Shown one piece after another: positions 48,865-62,400 of a stretch of 64,000 bases of DNA. Origin of the DNA: Manduca sexta (lineage: Eukaryota > Arthropoda > Insecta > Lepidoptera > Sphingidae); assembly GCF_014839805.1 (NCBI RefSeq), contig NC_051138.1, positions 5,640,983-5,704,982 on the forward strand. Reading direction: 5' to 3'. Position numbers and translations under genes: made by a program. The notes beneath the pieces were generated by a model. The model searched no databases. It was given only the letters and a program-made list of their open reading frames with translations, and was not told where the DNA came from. Position 1 is the first letter of the stretch. Each line of letters starts with the position of its first letter.

Positions 48865-51800
48865 AAATGGTCCCACAAAATTACCGGCCATTATTTCGAA
48901 TTAGAAACGATAGAATCGGGACCCCAATTATATCACTTATACGTTTAAAGGAGGTTGGGATAATCATAACCGCAAAACTTTTGGATAAATATAGTAAGGT
49001 GTTCGACAAAAAACCGTTTAGTTGCGATATAGCTGTTTGTTTCTCTTTGACCGTAGTATACGCCTGCCCAATTGTTACAAATAGCTTATTCACATGGAAA
49101 TGTTTTAGAATGATCTGAATTTGAATCTTTTAGCCTTTCGAAAAACGGAATTTAAAAGTAAACTAACATTAAGAATTTACCATATTCACAATAAATTATA
49201 ATATAATTTGAAATATCATAATTATTTCTAAAAGTAATTTTAAATAAGCCTTTAAAATACATCGTTAAATACAGCCCGAGTTTAAACTAAATTCTATCAA
49301 ATCTTTCATTTATAAATTTGTCCGTCTGTATGTGCATCACAGCGGGACTTAGACCCTTCCAAGATCGCACCACCTACAACGCTTCTTTGTCATCCACTCG
49401 TTTTCCATAATGTCACTCAAGCCGTTAGCTCAGTTTGCATAAGGTCAACTTATACACTTGGACAATAGTGGCCTCAATGAGCAACAAATAGCAAATCCAG
49501 TATCTTTTCCACTTGGCGTTCTATCAAATAATTACAGTAAGCCTGTCTCACAACGCGTTTACAGTCTTTCAAACTGTGTATTACCTTCTGGGAACGGTGC
49601 GGGTATTTGCACTGTACGACATATCAGGCAGGGTCTACCAGGTCAATTTGGTATTCAAGCATTGCGGGACAGCGTTATTTGTGACGCATCTTCCCAAATG
49701 GCAAATATAATTACGTATAATGCACGTATTATAATTGTTGTGTTAATGAATTAAACCTCCTTTATTTAACGGTCTTCTCTCATTGGCAAGTCCATACATA
49801 GTAAAAGAAGCATAATAATTCAGTTTTATTGAGCACTGATTACAAAATGACCAAACAAGCAAGCTATAAAGGTCTGTCCATAAAGCTAAATGGATGAATG
49901 AGCTCTGACATTGTAGCAGTCGATCGTAGCATTACATTTTGTAATTACGGTCAGGATATTCGATTATAAAAAAATAGATATTATAATCCGTTTCTGATAG
50001 AGTAATTCGATTTTTGTTTTATATTGTTTAGAACTATTCATGATTGATCAAGAACCAGAGCCGAAACATTTTGGCAACATGTTAAAATGCGGCTCAAATC
50101 CCAAAAAAAACAAATGAACACATGATAATTTTCCTATCTCTTTCCTATCTTTTTTAAGACACAAGATACAAGATGAATTTATTTGTCAAACATGTGTAGG
50201 TTATTATAAATTGGAAATGCAAAATTTGATACACGTTACTACCTCTAAATCCATCGCATAGCTACATAACGTCTTTATTAAATCTACTTGCTAAATACTC
50301 AAAAGGGCGAAGCTGCCACTTCGTGAATAGTTATAAATAGAATTCATGTTTTGCTAAAGTTTTGTTACTGTCGTAAAGTAAGTACTATCTATCGTAAATG
50401 CTACCTCCTAGATTTAACAACAGAGTAGTTTTTACTGGAAACCTTAACACGACCGTAATGGCCGGTAAATCACAAGAAAGGAATAAATTATCAGATGCAT
50501 TAACTGCTAAGAAATAAATAATGATAATAAATATATTACAATGTAGTCTCAATTATGTTAAAAACTAAGAATGTAACGCAAAACTGGTATAATCTTCGGT
50601 TAATTGATTTTATATACATACATAATACATGCACATACATGTACGTGTTATACCATATAGACTTGAATCATGTCTTGTGTTTAGTACAATCGCTTTCCTA
50701 TGGCAGAAATTCCTTTATTTATGATAACAGTTTTTAGTTCGTTTTGTTACCTTTGATTTATATTGCTTACCTTAAAAAAAATATTATAGATTGATTTGGT
50801 AAGTTTTAATATTTACATTACATACTAAAAAATATAAGAAAATATTCCGTGGCCTTTACCGTGCAAATTAATATTTTTAACAATTAAAAAAGTTACGTAA
50901 ATACAATTAAGTATTGTTAAAATGAAATTGCGAAACATTGGAAGTAAGAGCGCAACAAATCTTTAAAACTATGTATGGCAAAACGAAAAAACTCGAAAAT
51001 GATACGAAACAAGGCGAATTAAAAGCAAATTACAGTCAGTCGGCAATCGTAGCGTTTACAATAAATACATAATTGTACGGGTCAGCATGCCAATGGCATA
51101 TACGATTGGGCAAAATAACGGGCCGACCACTTGAGCGACAAATCTTCTTTCAATCGTGTCTCTTTTAAACAAAAACACATTGCACTGACAGAATTGTAAA
51201 ATTGGCAATGCAATTATTATAAAGGTCATTGGCATAACACAAACACGGAAGAGATTTTCTGGACGGAGCATAGCTATAGGCGCATTACATACGAAATTGT
51301 CTTCGTGTCAATTTTGCCTGATTACTTTATTCATGTAGACTTGACAAAAACAATTTTAGAGCAGTTCCAACATCAGTCAACCTCAAGTGAATGAGTCATA
51401 GTGACGGGTTTTCCATGGCGTATACGATGGTCAATAACCAAGCGGCTGCAGGCTGTTTATCAACCAACTAAATTGTAGTTGCTATTGCTGTCATACAATA
51501 TTAAAAAAATCCAATACATTTCGAATTAGGTACGTAAAAGTATCATTAATTACGAACTTAAAAAAATAAGTAATAATAATTCGAAATTATCTCATAAGGT
51601 TTCTGATTCGTAAAAAGTCAGTGTCGATATGTCTATAAAATTACACTTTTTTATAACAGATTATAAAACATATTGACACGGTAAAAAGCTCTAAACTCCT
51701 ACAAAGTTATGCAGTGCAAAAATATGCGCCAAGTGAAAGATACTGGAAACTTCTTCAATTGCAATAAGCGGATTCCTTACATGTGTAAATTGTTTGAAAC

Positions 51801-54800
51801 GTAATAATACGATTATGTTATTACTAAGAAAAACAAGGTTATTTTACGTTTTATTTACTAAGAGTGTCTTCTGTCACGTGTATAACTTGATAAAAACAAG
51901 AATTAACGTGATTCAGCTATATTATGATTAATGCATCATTTATGCATCCTAAACATCTAGAAGCTATATTGCAATTATTGTGTATATTTGTAATAACAAA
52001 TTAATTGCTACAACGAGGCAGTTGTGTCATCATGCGATGAAAAATATGTATAAGCCACAATTTCCTTGCCTCATTTGCGAATGAATACTGCAAGTATAAT
52101 CGTTAAATTATTATATAACATCTAAAAATGACGCGTAGTAAAAATACAGCGTACGAATCATACTTATGTGAGAGATCATCGTAATCTGCAATAAAAATGT
52201 GTGACATCTCTTTGTCGAGGTTCATAAAACGGTACAGCACACGTAAAATATTTGTCCATAAGAGCTACAGTCGTCGACACAAGTCACGCGCCGAGGACAA
52301 TCAATAACAGTAATACAATCTACGACAAAACAGCCAATATCATGTGTTAACAAGTCGGCCGACTGTCACGGGTTGCCACATGTGAAAATAGCATGAAAAT
52401 ATTTCAATATCGTCCGGATTGATGAGCCGAAATGTGTTTCATTACCAATTTTAATTACTCATTTAATGCCGGCCTTGGATACATAAATAATATCTCAACT
52501 TTGATAGACAAACTGGACGCGGGATTTAAATAGATTTGCATGGTGCGCTAAATATTATTTTTGTCTTCCAACTATACACATGGTTCATACGTATAAATAG
52601 ATTAAAATCGACTAAAAAACCTGTAATCCTATCAAAACACACGTGTTCACAATATGTCTAAAATATATTGCGAAACATTTTAATTTGAGCGTTAAGAATG
52701 CGTAAGTTTTCTACAAAATGGGATTAGCGTTCCTTCAGTGGTAACACCGACAGGCTTACGTCTTCGCCATAAACTCTTTCATTTGGCTCGGACGAGCCTT
52801 ATGAACAATAAAACGTTGAGGGTTGGAGATTTGGACTGTAATAAAATATTTGCCCTAGCACACGCTAATCCAAGTCCCTTACTTACAAACGCAATTTGAG
52901 AAGTTATAGTCCGACAGTAAGGATGGGACATTCTTTGAACAACATTTATAGAATTTTCTATATTGTGTGTTCGTTTGTGTAGGCATTCATTTGAAATGTG
53001 TATGCGTGAAAATTTGTAAAGATTGTGTATTTAAATAATAAAGTTTTGAATATTTTTGATGATATAGTTTAACAATAATGTTCGGATGTTTCACATATAT
53101 GAATAATTAGCCTTAAAAATGGTCGCAACACCTTGGCACTAATGCAATGGCAGCTATTTTAATAAAATTGTAATAGAATTGCAAATTCAATTGCGGATAA
53201 CTAGATGAATTTTCCAATGAATTATTGGATAAAACGGAAGATTATAATAAATAAAAGGCATATCAATCTAGCTAACACATAGAACTAACCAGCGAAAGCC
53301 AACAACAGCACCCAAGATACTGTTATAGACTTAATTTTGAATAAACAAAATAGTATTTTCACACATGCATCAATTAAAAACAAGTATTCCAATAAAACTA
53401 AAACTATACACATTAATAAACTGCAGAAGTACGGGCCGATTCGCCACACATTAATCACGATCACGAGTCCCGAAAATCTACGCGATATTAGCCAATGGGG
53501 TGTGGGTTTAGGAGCTGTTTCTCACTATTTCACGTGCCAGATAAAAGTTCTCCCTCAAAGCGGGAAAGAGAGCTGAACTTAATTACTCGTAAATTGACCT
53601 GGACATAGCATTATACTTTATGTGGCAGCAACGATGTTCGCACTGTAATTTCGGTATTTTATATAACCATATTTAATTTTATATGATGTAATTTACGTTA
53701 ATTATAATTAACATGGGTGACAGGCGTATCTACCGTATTAAGTATAATTTTAGGTATCTCAAGTTTTTTCGAATCGAAAAACACACATTTTGATCGGTCG
53801 AGCTGGGGTTGAACTCAGAACTAAGCTGCTTTCGCTGTTTTATGTTATTAAAGTTATTTTATACTTTAAAATATTTTTTTTTCCAATAAGAGTCAAATAA
53901 AAATTAATAAGTTATGATATAAGGTTTTACAGATTAACGAAGGTAAAACGTTCACCAATAATCAGTAGTGAATAAATCAAAAACTTAACCTAAAAGTAAA
54001 AAGCCATTCAAGTGTGTATCTTGTATAATAGTGAATCCAATGTATTATATATTATTTCCTTCTTAAATATGTATTTGTTTATATTAATGAGTCAAATTCA
54101 ATTCACAGCTGGCTAGAGAATATACCTACTATGATTTATCAAGAATTTCATAAAGATTTCTTACAAAATGAATTTGCTTAATATTTTTCCTCTTATAAGT
54201 CTGAGGTATTCCTTCATGCCAATTTTCCAGACTTAAATATAGTCTCTTTTTCATAGATCACTATTAAATATCTATAGGTTTTGATAATTATTAGTGCCTC
54301 ATTATAGAAATTCCTTTGATGTAGAGATGGAAAGTTTCTTTCGCTACATTTTTCCATTCTCAGAACCCGACAAAAACGTGACTGGAAATTTCCGATTTCC
54401 AGGAATCTCGTATAACTTCATAAAATTCTTAATATAGTAGTAATTTTTAATTAATTCTTAGGATGGAGTAAGAGGAGAAGGCCAGGAAATATTCATGAGC
54501 CCTCATAGGATTCAATGTGAATTGACAACCATGAGGTATACACACTTAACTGTGTGACTTGGGCCGAGACAAATGTCCGCCATACATGGAGTACATTTTG
54601 TAGCTATGGTATTGAATCTATACGTATTACTGCTATAAATATACGAAATAATTTTAATTATAACTAAACTAATACAAAAGACAGAATCAAGTTGCCTAGT
54701 GGTGTAACCTTGTCGGTCTATTGCCAGCATCTATTATGGGCTATGGACCAAGCTTAATAGTACGTTGGTATAGGATTAAAATAACTAAAAGGAAGAAAAA

Positions 54801-55620
54801 ATAACAACGGCAATCCAAAACATATAATATGTTTACTATAAATAGGTTTTTAGATATCAAGTCAGTATTGTTTGAGCCAGGCAGTTAGACAAATTAACTG
54901 ATCTGGGCTTTCTATTAGTGAAATAATTATTAGAGATGGTTCATTAGTTTCAAAAATAATCCCTTAGTAAGAATTGCAACACTATTCGCTTCTATTTGAT
55001 ACTACTAAAGCGCGCAAATAATATAAACCAGAAACCCAACCAAGATATCATTTTGGTATTGTATTATTATCAATACGAGGTACGCAAACATAAAACATGA
55101 GTCACATTTTGTATTCTATCTAAAGATCCTCTCAAAAACGTAACAATTTAAATGAAATCATCCGTTAACATCCACAAAGGAAACTTGCCATTGTTGCATA
55201 ATAACTACTGGAGATATCGAACCATATTTTTATTAATAACGTTTCACAATAGAGAGATTATCTGCCGATGGTTCCTGCTGCCAGCTGCTACCGATATACA
55301 TACATGTAGAAATGGATTGAAACATTGTATCTGTACGGTGTTTGTTAAGTCTAAATATAAACAAAAGTAATAAGGCATTCGATATTAAACATTATTTGAA
55401 TCGAAGTACATTTCGAAAAATATTAGAAGGAAATATAAAATTAATCCTCGAACGCCAAGAAATAAACATTTATAAGCCGATTAAGTATATAGTATACAAT
55501 CTCTGTTTAAACTCTATAGTTTATGCTATCATTTACAAACAAGAAGTAGCTAATATATAGCATAGCATTTTACTGTAAATAAAACTATCGAATACTACGT
55601 TTAACTACTAATACTACGTA

Positions 55621-55951
55621 AGCGGCGATAGCCTAGTTGGTTGTGGAACGGTCTGCCGAGACGAATGTCCGCAGGTTCAAATCCCAAGGGCACACACCTC
55701 TGATTATTCTAAAAAATTATGTGTGTATTCTTTGTAAATTATCGCTTGCTTTAACGGTGAAGGGAAACATCGTGAGGAAACCTGCATACCTGAGAAGTCC
55801 TCTATAGGAATTTCGAGGGTGTGTGAAGTCTACCAATCCGCACTAGGCCAGCGTGGTGGACTAAGGCCTAATCCCTCTCAGTAGTAGAGGAGGCCCGTGC
55901 TCAGCAGTGGGCAAGTATATAATACAGGGCTGATATTATTATTATATTATT
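55621..55951 (+). mobile_element. tRNA-derived SINE, near full length
   Basis: This is the same family as the copy at 6281, with only scattered differences. The A box TAGCCTAGTTGG is at 55629-55640 and the B box GGTTCAAATCC at 55674-55684. The tail is TATTATTATTATATTATT-like. A 10-bp target-site duplication ATACTACGTA flanks it (55611-55620 and 55952-55961). The close match to the other full copy suggests both are fairly young. Confidence 0.92.
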
Positions 55952-56303
55952 ATACTACGTATATACAAGTTCGTATAGTAAGCTTGTTTCTTTGTCAAGC
56001 TAATAGGCTGTTATTATGTATCGTCAATTTAATAACAAACGAACTGAGTTACGGAAGAAAGCAACCTATAATTTTACTCGATTGATCGACAATGCGTCCG
56101 GACCGCCGCGGGCGGAATCGAATCTACACATCGGTAAATGGTTAATAAATCATTTGAATTAGCATGGGTATCATTATCAATAACAATTTAATATATAATT
56201 ATGTGTGGTGACGCCTCAACTACGATGGCATCAATAACATTCCATTTATTTTAATTAAACTGCAAAAAATAAAGTACGTAATTCAAATACGTTGTTTCTA
56301 AAT

Positions 56304-56350
56304 AAGCCGGCAAGCGAGCGGCCGCGGCCGGCGAGCGCCCGGGCCCGTAC
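56304..56350. other. very GC-rich patch
   Basis: About 45 bp of almost pure G/C (AGCGGCCGCGGCCGGCGAGC and neighbours, with CCCGGGCCC) interrupt AT-rich intron. It has overlapping palindromes. No frame or repeat family is recognised. Confidence 0.4.
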
Positions 56351-56942
56351 GAAACACCGGTATGGCTAATTAAAAGAAATTCCATCGCAATGCTTTTTGC
56401 CCAACAAATGAATCCACTGTGATGAGTCCAAGGTGTGAGCAATGTCATAAGTGGGCAGAAAAACATCATTTTAATTGTGTACGTCGTTCCATACTACATA
56501 CAAAACGATGGGAATTAAACACTTCAAAGCGTGTATGGAAATTGTCTTGCGATGTTAATGTTTGTTACGTGGTACAAGAAACGTTTATTACAACGATGGT
56601 TCGAGAATAACTAACGTGTTACTTAATGTTATTACTGCTTTGTATAACAAAGTTGATTTGAAATGATAGATTGTGATCAGCACTCCGATTTGAGCAGTAT
56701 TTTTATTAGTATCTAAACGTTTCATTATGTGATATAACTTTTATATTGTAATTAAATGACCATTTGTGAAATTAAAAAAATTCAATAAGAAAATCTATCT
56801 CTTTTGATCAAATCTGTCACACTTACTTAATAATTTAAATCAAATTCGATTTACGATAATAAATTAATATCATATAAAAGCAAACAGTAATGCATAAAAT
56901 ACTAAAGAAAGGGAACATAACCGTAATAAGAGTGAAACAGAC

Positions 56943-56988
56943 GATTCGAATTATTCAGAACTCGATTCGAATGTTCGGAATTCGAAAT
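56943..56988. repeat. three spaced ATTCGAA motifs
   Basis: GATTCGAAT occurs at 56943-56951 and 56964-56972, and AATTCGAAAT at 56979-56988. The motif is a near palindrome repeated at 21 and about 15 bp, close to helical-turn spacing. This may be a protein-binding array or chance in AT-rich DNA. Confidence 0.4.
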
Positions 56989-59900
56989 ATCAGGAGCGAC
57001 ACACAGCGCACATCACTTACATGCTTGCGTGCGTCTATTGCGAATTTAAACGGTTAAATATTTACCTTAACCCAGTTTAAAATACTTGAATTTTATGTGA
57101 CGATATGCTTAAAATGAGATTAAATTATTTTGTTTCCAATTCTTTTGAGCAAAGAAATAAGTATTTATTATGTCACATGGCATTAATTGCAATATTTCTG
57201 CAATTATAAAAGTTATCCTTGGGTCCTGTCTTACTCATGAGCCGCTTACAAACGTAAGAAAATTCAAAATTATGATTATAAGATCATTGTAGGGTCCTAA
57301 CTTGGAAGTATGCATAAATGAACTTTTTTTCAATTTCCTCACTCACCTAAAATATGACTCGATAGTGCATACACCTTGACAAAAACCGCAATCCGTTTCC
57401 AATACAAATGAATCAATTACACTCGTAGATATCAGATACATGATTAGTACGAAGAAATCATAACGCAATTTTACATAAAGCATAAAGGTGTAGTTCTGTT
57501 AATTTCAACTATAATTTATGCTCATGCCGCAATATGGAACGGTATAAAATTACTTTCTGGTAAAAATGTAAATAGTAACAATATTTTTACTAATAAGAGG
57601 TAATTTGTAAGTTGCGAATGTGCTGGTCCAATTGGGGATATTTTTTAGAACTGCTGGTCTAATTCTGATAATTCTTTATTAATAGGAAGTTACATTATTT
57701 CTTAGTGCTCCAATACGTATTATTCCAGAAACAAGCTTTATACGTAAACGGAGTCCCTGGAAACAGCTAATTTCATGTTCATAATTTAACCAATTTTTGT
57801 CACAATTTATTTGACAAAGTGAATTTTGCGGTAACACTGGACTTTGAAAATAACTTAAAATACCATTTGCAAGTCATTCCTTATGCGGCAATGCAGTTGG
57901 CAATGTTTGAGTTATAAACACATATTTTCATAACCCGATTATGATGAATGTATTTTTTATTCAAGTAACTATACCAATTTTATAAACGATGAGTGCAATG
58001 TGTTCAATTGACGTTCCCTCGCAATGCCCTAATAATATATTATTTAATTTTATTTCTAGCAGTTGATGAAGATCGATAATTACTGTTATAGAGTGTTATA
58101 AATGGCACATGGCAACACTGTAAACGTTTTACTATATTTTGTATGCGTAGAGACGTTTTATTTGTATAAAAAACACACCTGTTTATTTGATATAAAATAA
58201 AATTAATTATTTTCTTTATAGTGTATTTGCTTTTTAACAATATTTTATTATTAGATCTACATTACCAAAATAATATTATAGCATATATACAATTAATAAT
58301 ATTTGATTGGGAGTACGAAGATGCTATAACATAGACTATAAAATAGTTTGTACTGAACATCGACTCCATCAGTCATACGTAGAAATGAAAAGGAATATGC
58401 AATTAGCGGTCATAACATGTCGTTTTTTTATCTTAAACAATGCTTGAATAGTTCAAAAAGGTAACAATTCTTAAGTTACGCATCGCTTGGGCGTTTAATT
58501 ATTGTTGCCACCGCATTTATTATTACGATTTCCTTATAAGGCGCAACGGCAATTTGTTTGATTGCCTGCAATTGCAAGTTGATGTTTAAACCATTAAAAT
58601 TGTAAACGCCGTTGTGGATAGCAAGAAATTGCTATGATTGCCGACTGTTGCGCTGTTTATCGAACGTTTTTTGCGTATGTAGAACGAGGAAATAAAAAAT
58701 TAAAGTCCGATTCAGTGATTGTGGTGAATAGAGAAATCGCTTTTTGCGATACATGTGTAACTACGCACAGAAAAAAACAATATGGTAATTAAATGTTTGT
58801 TAGAAGCAGTTTTTGTTCAACCTGTATCTTTTGTAATGGGAAAGGTCCATAAGTATGTTTGTCCGGTTCGAACTCATTATTAAAACAACGTAATTGAAAA
58901 TAGTTTCTAGTTTTGTAAATGTACAAAAACCCTTTTTACGATTAAATCACCATCTAAGAAAGGCAATGAAACATATCCCTGGGTTCGCACAAAAAGCGAA
59001 GCGAGCCGACAACAGAATCACAAATTGACTGATCCATCATATCCCCCGCCCTTAACATAAACAGGCAAATCCTTACTTAATTTCAGTCGCAGAATTCAAT
59101 CAGAATGTAAAGCTTTATACCCCTGCGAGTAATGTTATAATGCCTTACATTATCCCCCTGTTGTACCATCGGAGTCGCGGCGGCACCGTACCAAACCTTT
59201 AATTATTATCAACACATCATTTTCATGCCAGTTCCCGAAACAGGGTTGTCAAAGTGACGAGCTCTCACAAACAGTAGATTATAACGAAATGGCATGCCAA
59301 CGAATAAACAAAGAAATATTCTATATTTGTTTTAATTTTCGGACAAATAACCTCACGGCCTAGATAACAGACACAACAGCACACATCATCGAAAAAATGA
59401 TTTATAATAAACGGAACAAATTGGTCGCATAATAGCGCTAAAGTGGTTTACTGAGAGCGACAGCGCGCACATTAAATGTAGCGTATACCCGAATCTTATC
59501 GTGAATACATCTCAATATGAAATTAAAATCGATTCAGATTTATCGTCTTAAGATAAACACCGGTGGCTAACCCTTCGAAGGAGCACGTGGGCCGACACAT
59601 CCCTTTCACGCATTTCATATTCGTATTTCCATTTCGCTCAACCTTCGCAGGAGGATTATATTCTGCCTGTTTTCGTATCCTATTATTTCACAGGGTGAAA
59701 ATAGGCCACCCGCCTCCTCGCTCACTCATACAGTGACAACTGTGTGTACACGAATACACGTGTTTGTACGAGGCTTTACGAGTGCACCTTCTCAGGGTCT
59801 ATTAATGTGTGCGTTTGTTTCATCAACTGTAAACCACTGTCAACGACTCGTCAAAATAATATTGGCTTAGCGCCGAGACCCGCACGGATATGGAAAACAG

Positions 59901-61499
59901 GCACTTGATACGAGCTCCGATTTAATTAAGTACAATGGATTATTATATAATTACGTAAAAATAATGAAAGATGCCACGGAAATAATTTGTAGAACATTTA
60001 AATTCCAGTAAACAAACAGCGAAATTACAATAGCCTTGCCTAAGCCATAAAAGTGTTCTACAAAGTAGAAACAATTATATTTAAAATAATTAGCACTGAT
60101 ATTAACATGTTGCATATTTCATTTTTGTCATTTCCCCAATGCAAATTGGATTTGACTTGAATGTTAGATGATGCCACAGAAAAAAAAACTAATGACAAAA
60201 CAAAACACTCTTTTCACGGACAAGCATTTTTCATTGCATTGCAAATTTCGGGGAAAAAAGCGTACAACCTACACTCAAAGTCAAATGCGGCAAGGCGCGA
60301 TAAGCAAGTGCCGCTTATGCAAGATCACGAATGTAATTGCTCCCTTGTCTGGCATGACACTTCAAGGCAGACAGAGATAGCAAATGCGAAAAATACACAA
60401 GCAAACGAGACGGAATGCAGCAGAATCAACAAAGCCGTAAGCGACAAAAATGATTGATTGCTAGCCGTCTTGCGCTGAGCTCTATTTAATCACTTTATTC
60501 CCTTTTCTCCGTTTGTGTTGGGATAATTTTGTATTTGTGTAATTTGTATACGAAATGAGGAGGCATACCTTCCGAGACGGAGTTTCATATCCGGCGCCTA
60601 TCCCGAGCTTACGCAAACCCGATTTTGATGTTATCACATGTCATGGTGACGTTTGTTTTGATTTATATTACAAAGGCAGCTTTAGTTAAGATAAATTATT
60701 CCATATTTAATTTGTAAACAGCTTTATAAATGACGAAGTTAATGATATTGGCATAATTGACTTTAGACTGCTTCGAGTTATGTGCAGCGAAAAACACAAA
60801 GTGGGATCAACTTTTTCATTTTATTGAAGACGTGGTTTTGTATTTGGGTTATCAAAATTCTTTACAGACAAAAACCGTTGTTAATTACATATTGCCGCAC
60901 ACGTATTGAATGTTGTTTTATTTTGTGTGGTAGTTGTTTTTTTATATTATAACATATCAGTGACAGAAGACAAGCGCGGAGGTCACGCGCAGGCGACAAA
61001 CAATCCAAAGAGTTAATTAATCTGTCTCCCCTTCGGTTACACTTCTCGCGTAAGCAAATTTAAACATGTGAATTTCTGACGTCACAAGATTATTCGATCG
61101 TGTATTACAGGCGATAGGCATTAGTCATATACCAACTATATGTTGTATACTTCATCCATCTTCTGTGCTGACACCATATTTTTTGTTGCGATATGAAATT
61201 AACGTAGTTAATTCTTCGAGTCTTTATATTTTATTGTAATATTTCCTAGGGAGTCTATAATGAGATCCTATTCAGTCTACCTCGAGTATTTGTTATATTT
61301 ATGTCAAACGACTTTTGAGTAATCTAAATAAATTGCATTATATGTGCTATAGAAATCTGCAATGTAATTACTGGTAATTTTCCCATCAATATTTTCTATC
61401 GACTGCTCTACCTAATAATGGTCTCTAATTGGCTTTTATTTTAAGTGTCTTTTATGCCCTGCTAGATTCAGATCTACTTTCCAGAATCATAATATAGTT

Positions 61500-61533
61500 A
61501 TATCCTGGTATTACGTTCGAGATACCAGGATAT
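61500..61533. repeat. perfect 12-bp hairpin
   Basis: ATATCCTGGTAT (61500-61511) and ATACCAGGATAT (61522-61533) are exact reverse complements around a 10-nt loop. It lies about 140 bp downstream of the dac donor at 61670, inside the transcript. Confidence 0.85.
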
Positions 61534-61670
61534 TCCTTGTGTTAAACCTTTTAAGACTATTAAGAATATCGTCAAGCTATTGTACATCTTCACGAGTAGT
61601 GACCCAGATTGATTGATAGAAAACGATTGTCACAAATCCTAAAAAATGAATAATAATTAAGGTAACTCAC

Positions 61671-61810
61671 CACTCATATGTCCGTTTTCATAAGGCGAGT
61701 ACTCCCCGTTCTCAAGCCGATGTTTCTTGAAGGGGTGTCCCGGGAACTGGGTGGCAGCCAACGATAGACCCACGCCTGTGGCGCGCTTCGGAGGTCGGCC
61801 CGGTCTGGAG
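61671..61810 (-). CDS. dac: dachshund internal exon (SSRPGRPPKR exon), 140 nt
   Basis: This exon encodes 46 whole codons starting SRPGRPPKRA and ending ENGHMS. The Ser-Arg-Pro-Gly-Arg-Pro-Pro-Lys-Arg string is the segment that follows the DNA-binding Dachshund (Ski/Sno-type) domain in DACH proteins, and it is the main ground for the identification. The 3' splice site reads gtccgcag with a poor pyrimidine tract, and the 5' splice site reads gtgagt. The exon enters in phase 2 (its first base closes a Ser codon) and leaves in phase 1. GRPPKR resembles an AT-hook core and KKHR adds a basic patch, so this part may help DNA contact or nuclear import (inference). Dachshund is a nuclear transcription cofactor of the retinal determination network (Eyeless, Eyes absent, Sine oculis) and of leg patterning. 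The exons for the Dachshund domain itself lie to the right of the window. Confidence 0.93.
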
Positions 61811-62027
61811 CTGCGGACATAGTAGCACGTTACTGCCGTTAAGGACAATCCACTTAGCCTAAGGAATATATTACGCTAATTAAATTTATTTATTTATTAG
61901 GTTTTCCAGCTGACTTAACACTACGATTTCAATAATTAAAATATTATAATTTATAATTCCAATGTAGGAAAACTCAACATGAATATAATTGAATCTAAAG
62001 GTGACTTAAGCAAAAACAAAGACATCT

Positions 62028-62250
62028 CGCCTTTTTCCCGTAAGGATAGGCAGAGATCCAACCAGGGCACCCACTTTTCGCGATGTATATTCCGTCTCAT
62101 GATGTGATAGGGAGCAACCCTTTACCATATTGAACTTAAATTCCAGTTTTCTTTCGGAAATCACTGTCTGATCCGGGATTCGAATCCGTTGACCTCAAAC
62201 TGATGTATTGCGTACACAATTCAATTACGCTACAGAGGCAGTCATACGTA
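62028..62250 (-). mobile_element. second SINE family, inverted copy with B box
   Basis: On the minus strand it reads from a tRNA-like head (A-box-like TAGCGTAATTG; B box GGATTCGAATCCC near 62179-62191) to CTATCACATCATGAGACGGA and TGCCTATCCTTACGGG. It shares this order with 40762-40980. The two copies differ strongly in the middle, so they are old or from different subfamilies. Confidence 0.78.
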
Positions 62251-62298
62251 AATGTTTATTAAAATATTATAACTCTCCTAGAAACCTAGTACCCTACA

Positions 62299-62400
62299 TC
62301 AAAATTCAGAAGGTATGTGCCAATTGGCAATTAGCACCTGCCAACCCCCACTAGGATAGCGTGATTAAGCTTAAACCGTCTCAGTAGTAGAGAATAGAGG
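62299..62400 (+). mobile_element. diverged 3' part of a related SINE
   Basis: GAAGGTATGTG, CACTAGGATAGCGTGAT and GTCTCAGTAGTAGAGA line up in order with the 3' half of the SINE at 6281, but with many changes. It belongs to a related subfamily or is a very old copy. The neighbour at 62028-62250 is a different SINE in the opposite direction. Confidence 0.6.

Larger units (their letters stand above)
46542..61670 (-). other. dac: dac intron, 15.1 kb (largest in window)
   Basis: The intron has borders gtgagt and tgttacag, phase 1. It contains one full SINE with target-site duplication (55621-55951), a GC-rich block near its 3' end (about 46910-47045), an ATCGAT cluster (48798-48864), a very GC-rich patch (56304-56350), a triple ATTCGAA motif (56943-56988) and a 12-bp perfect hairpin (61500-61533). 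No gene on either strand is supported. Confidence 0.8.

Noticed and set aside
53765..53830. B-box-like sequence and near-palindrome TTTTTCGAATCGAAAAA
   Set aside because: No A box at proper spacing and no second copy; too weak to call a SINE.
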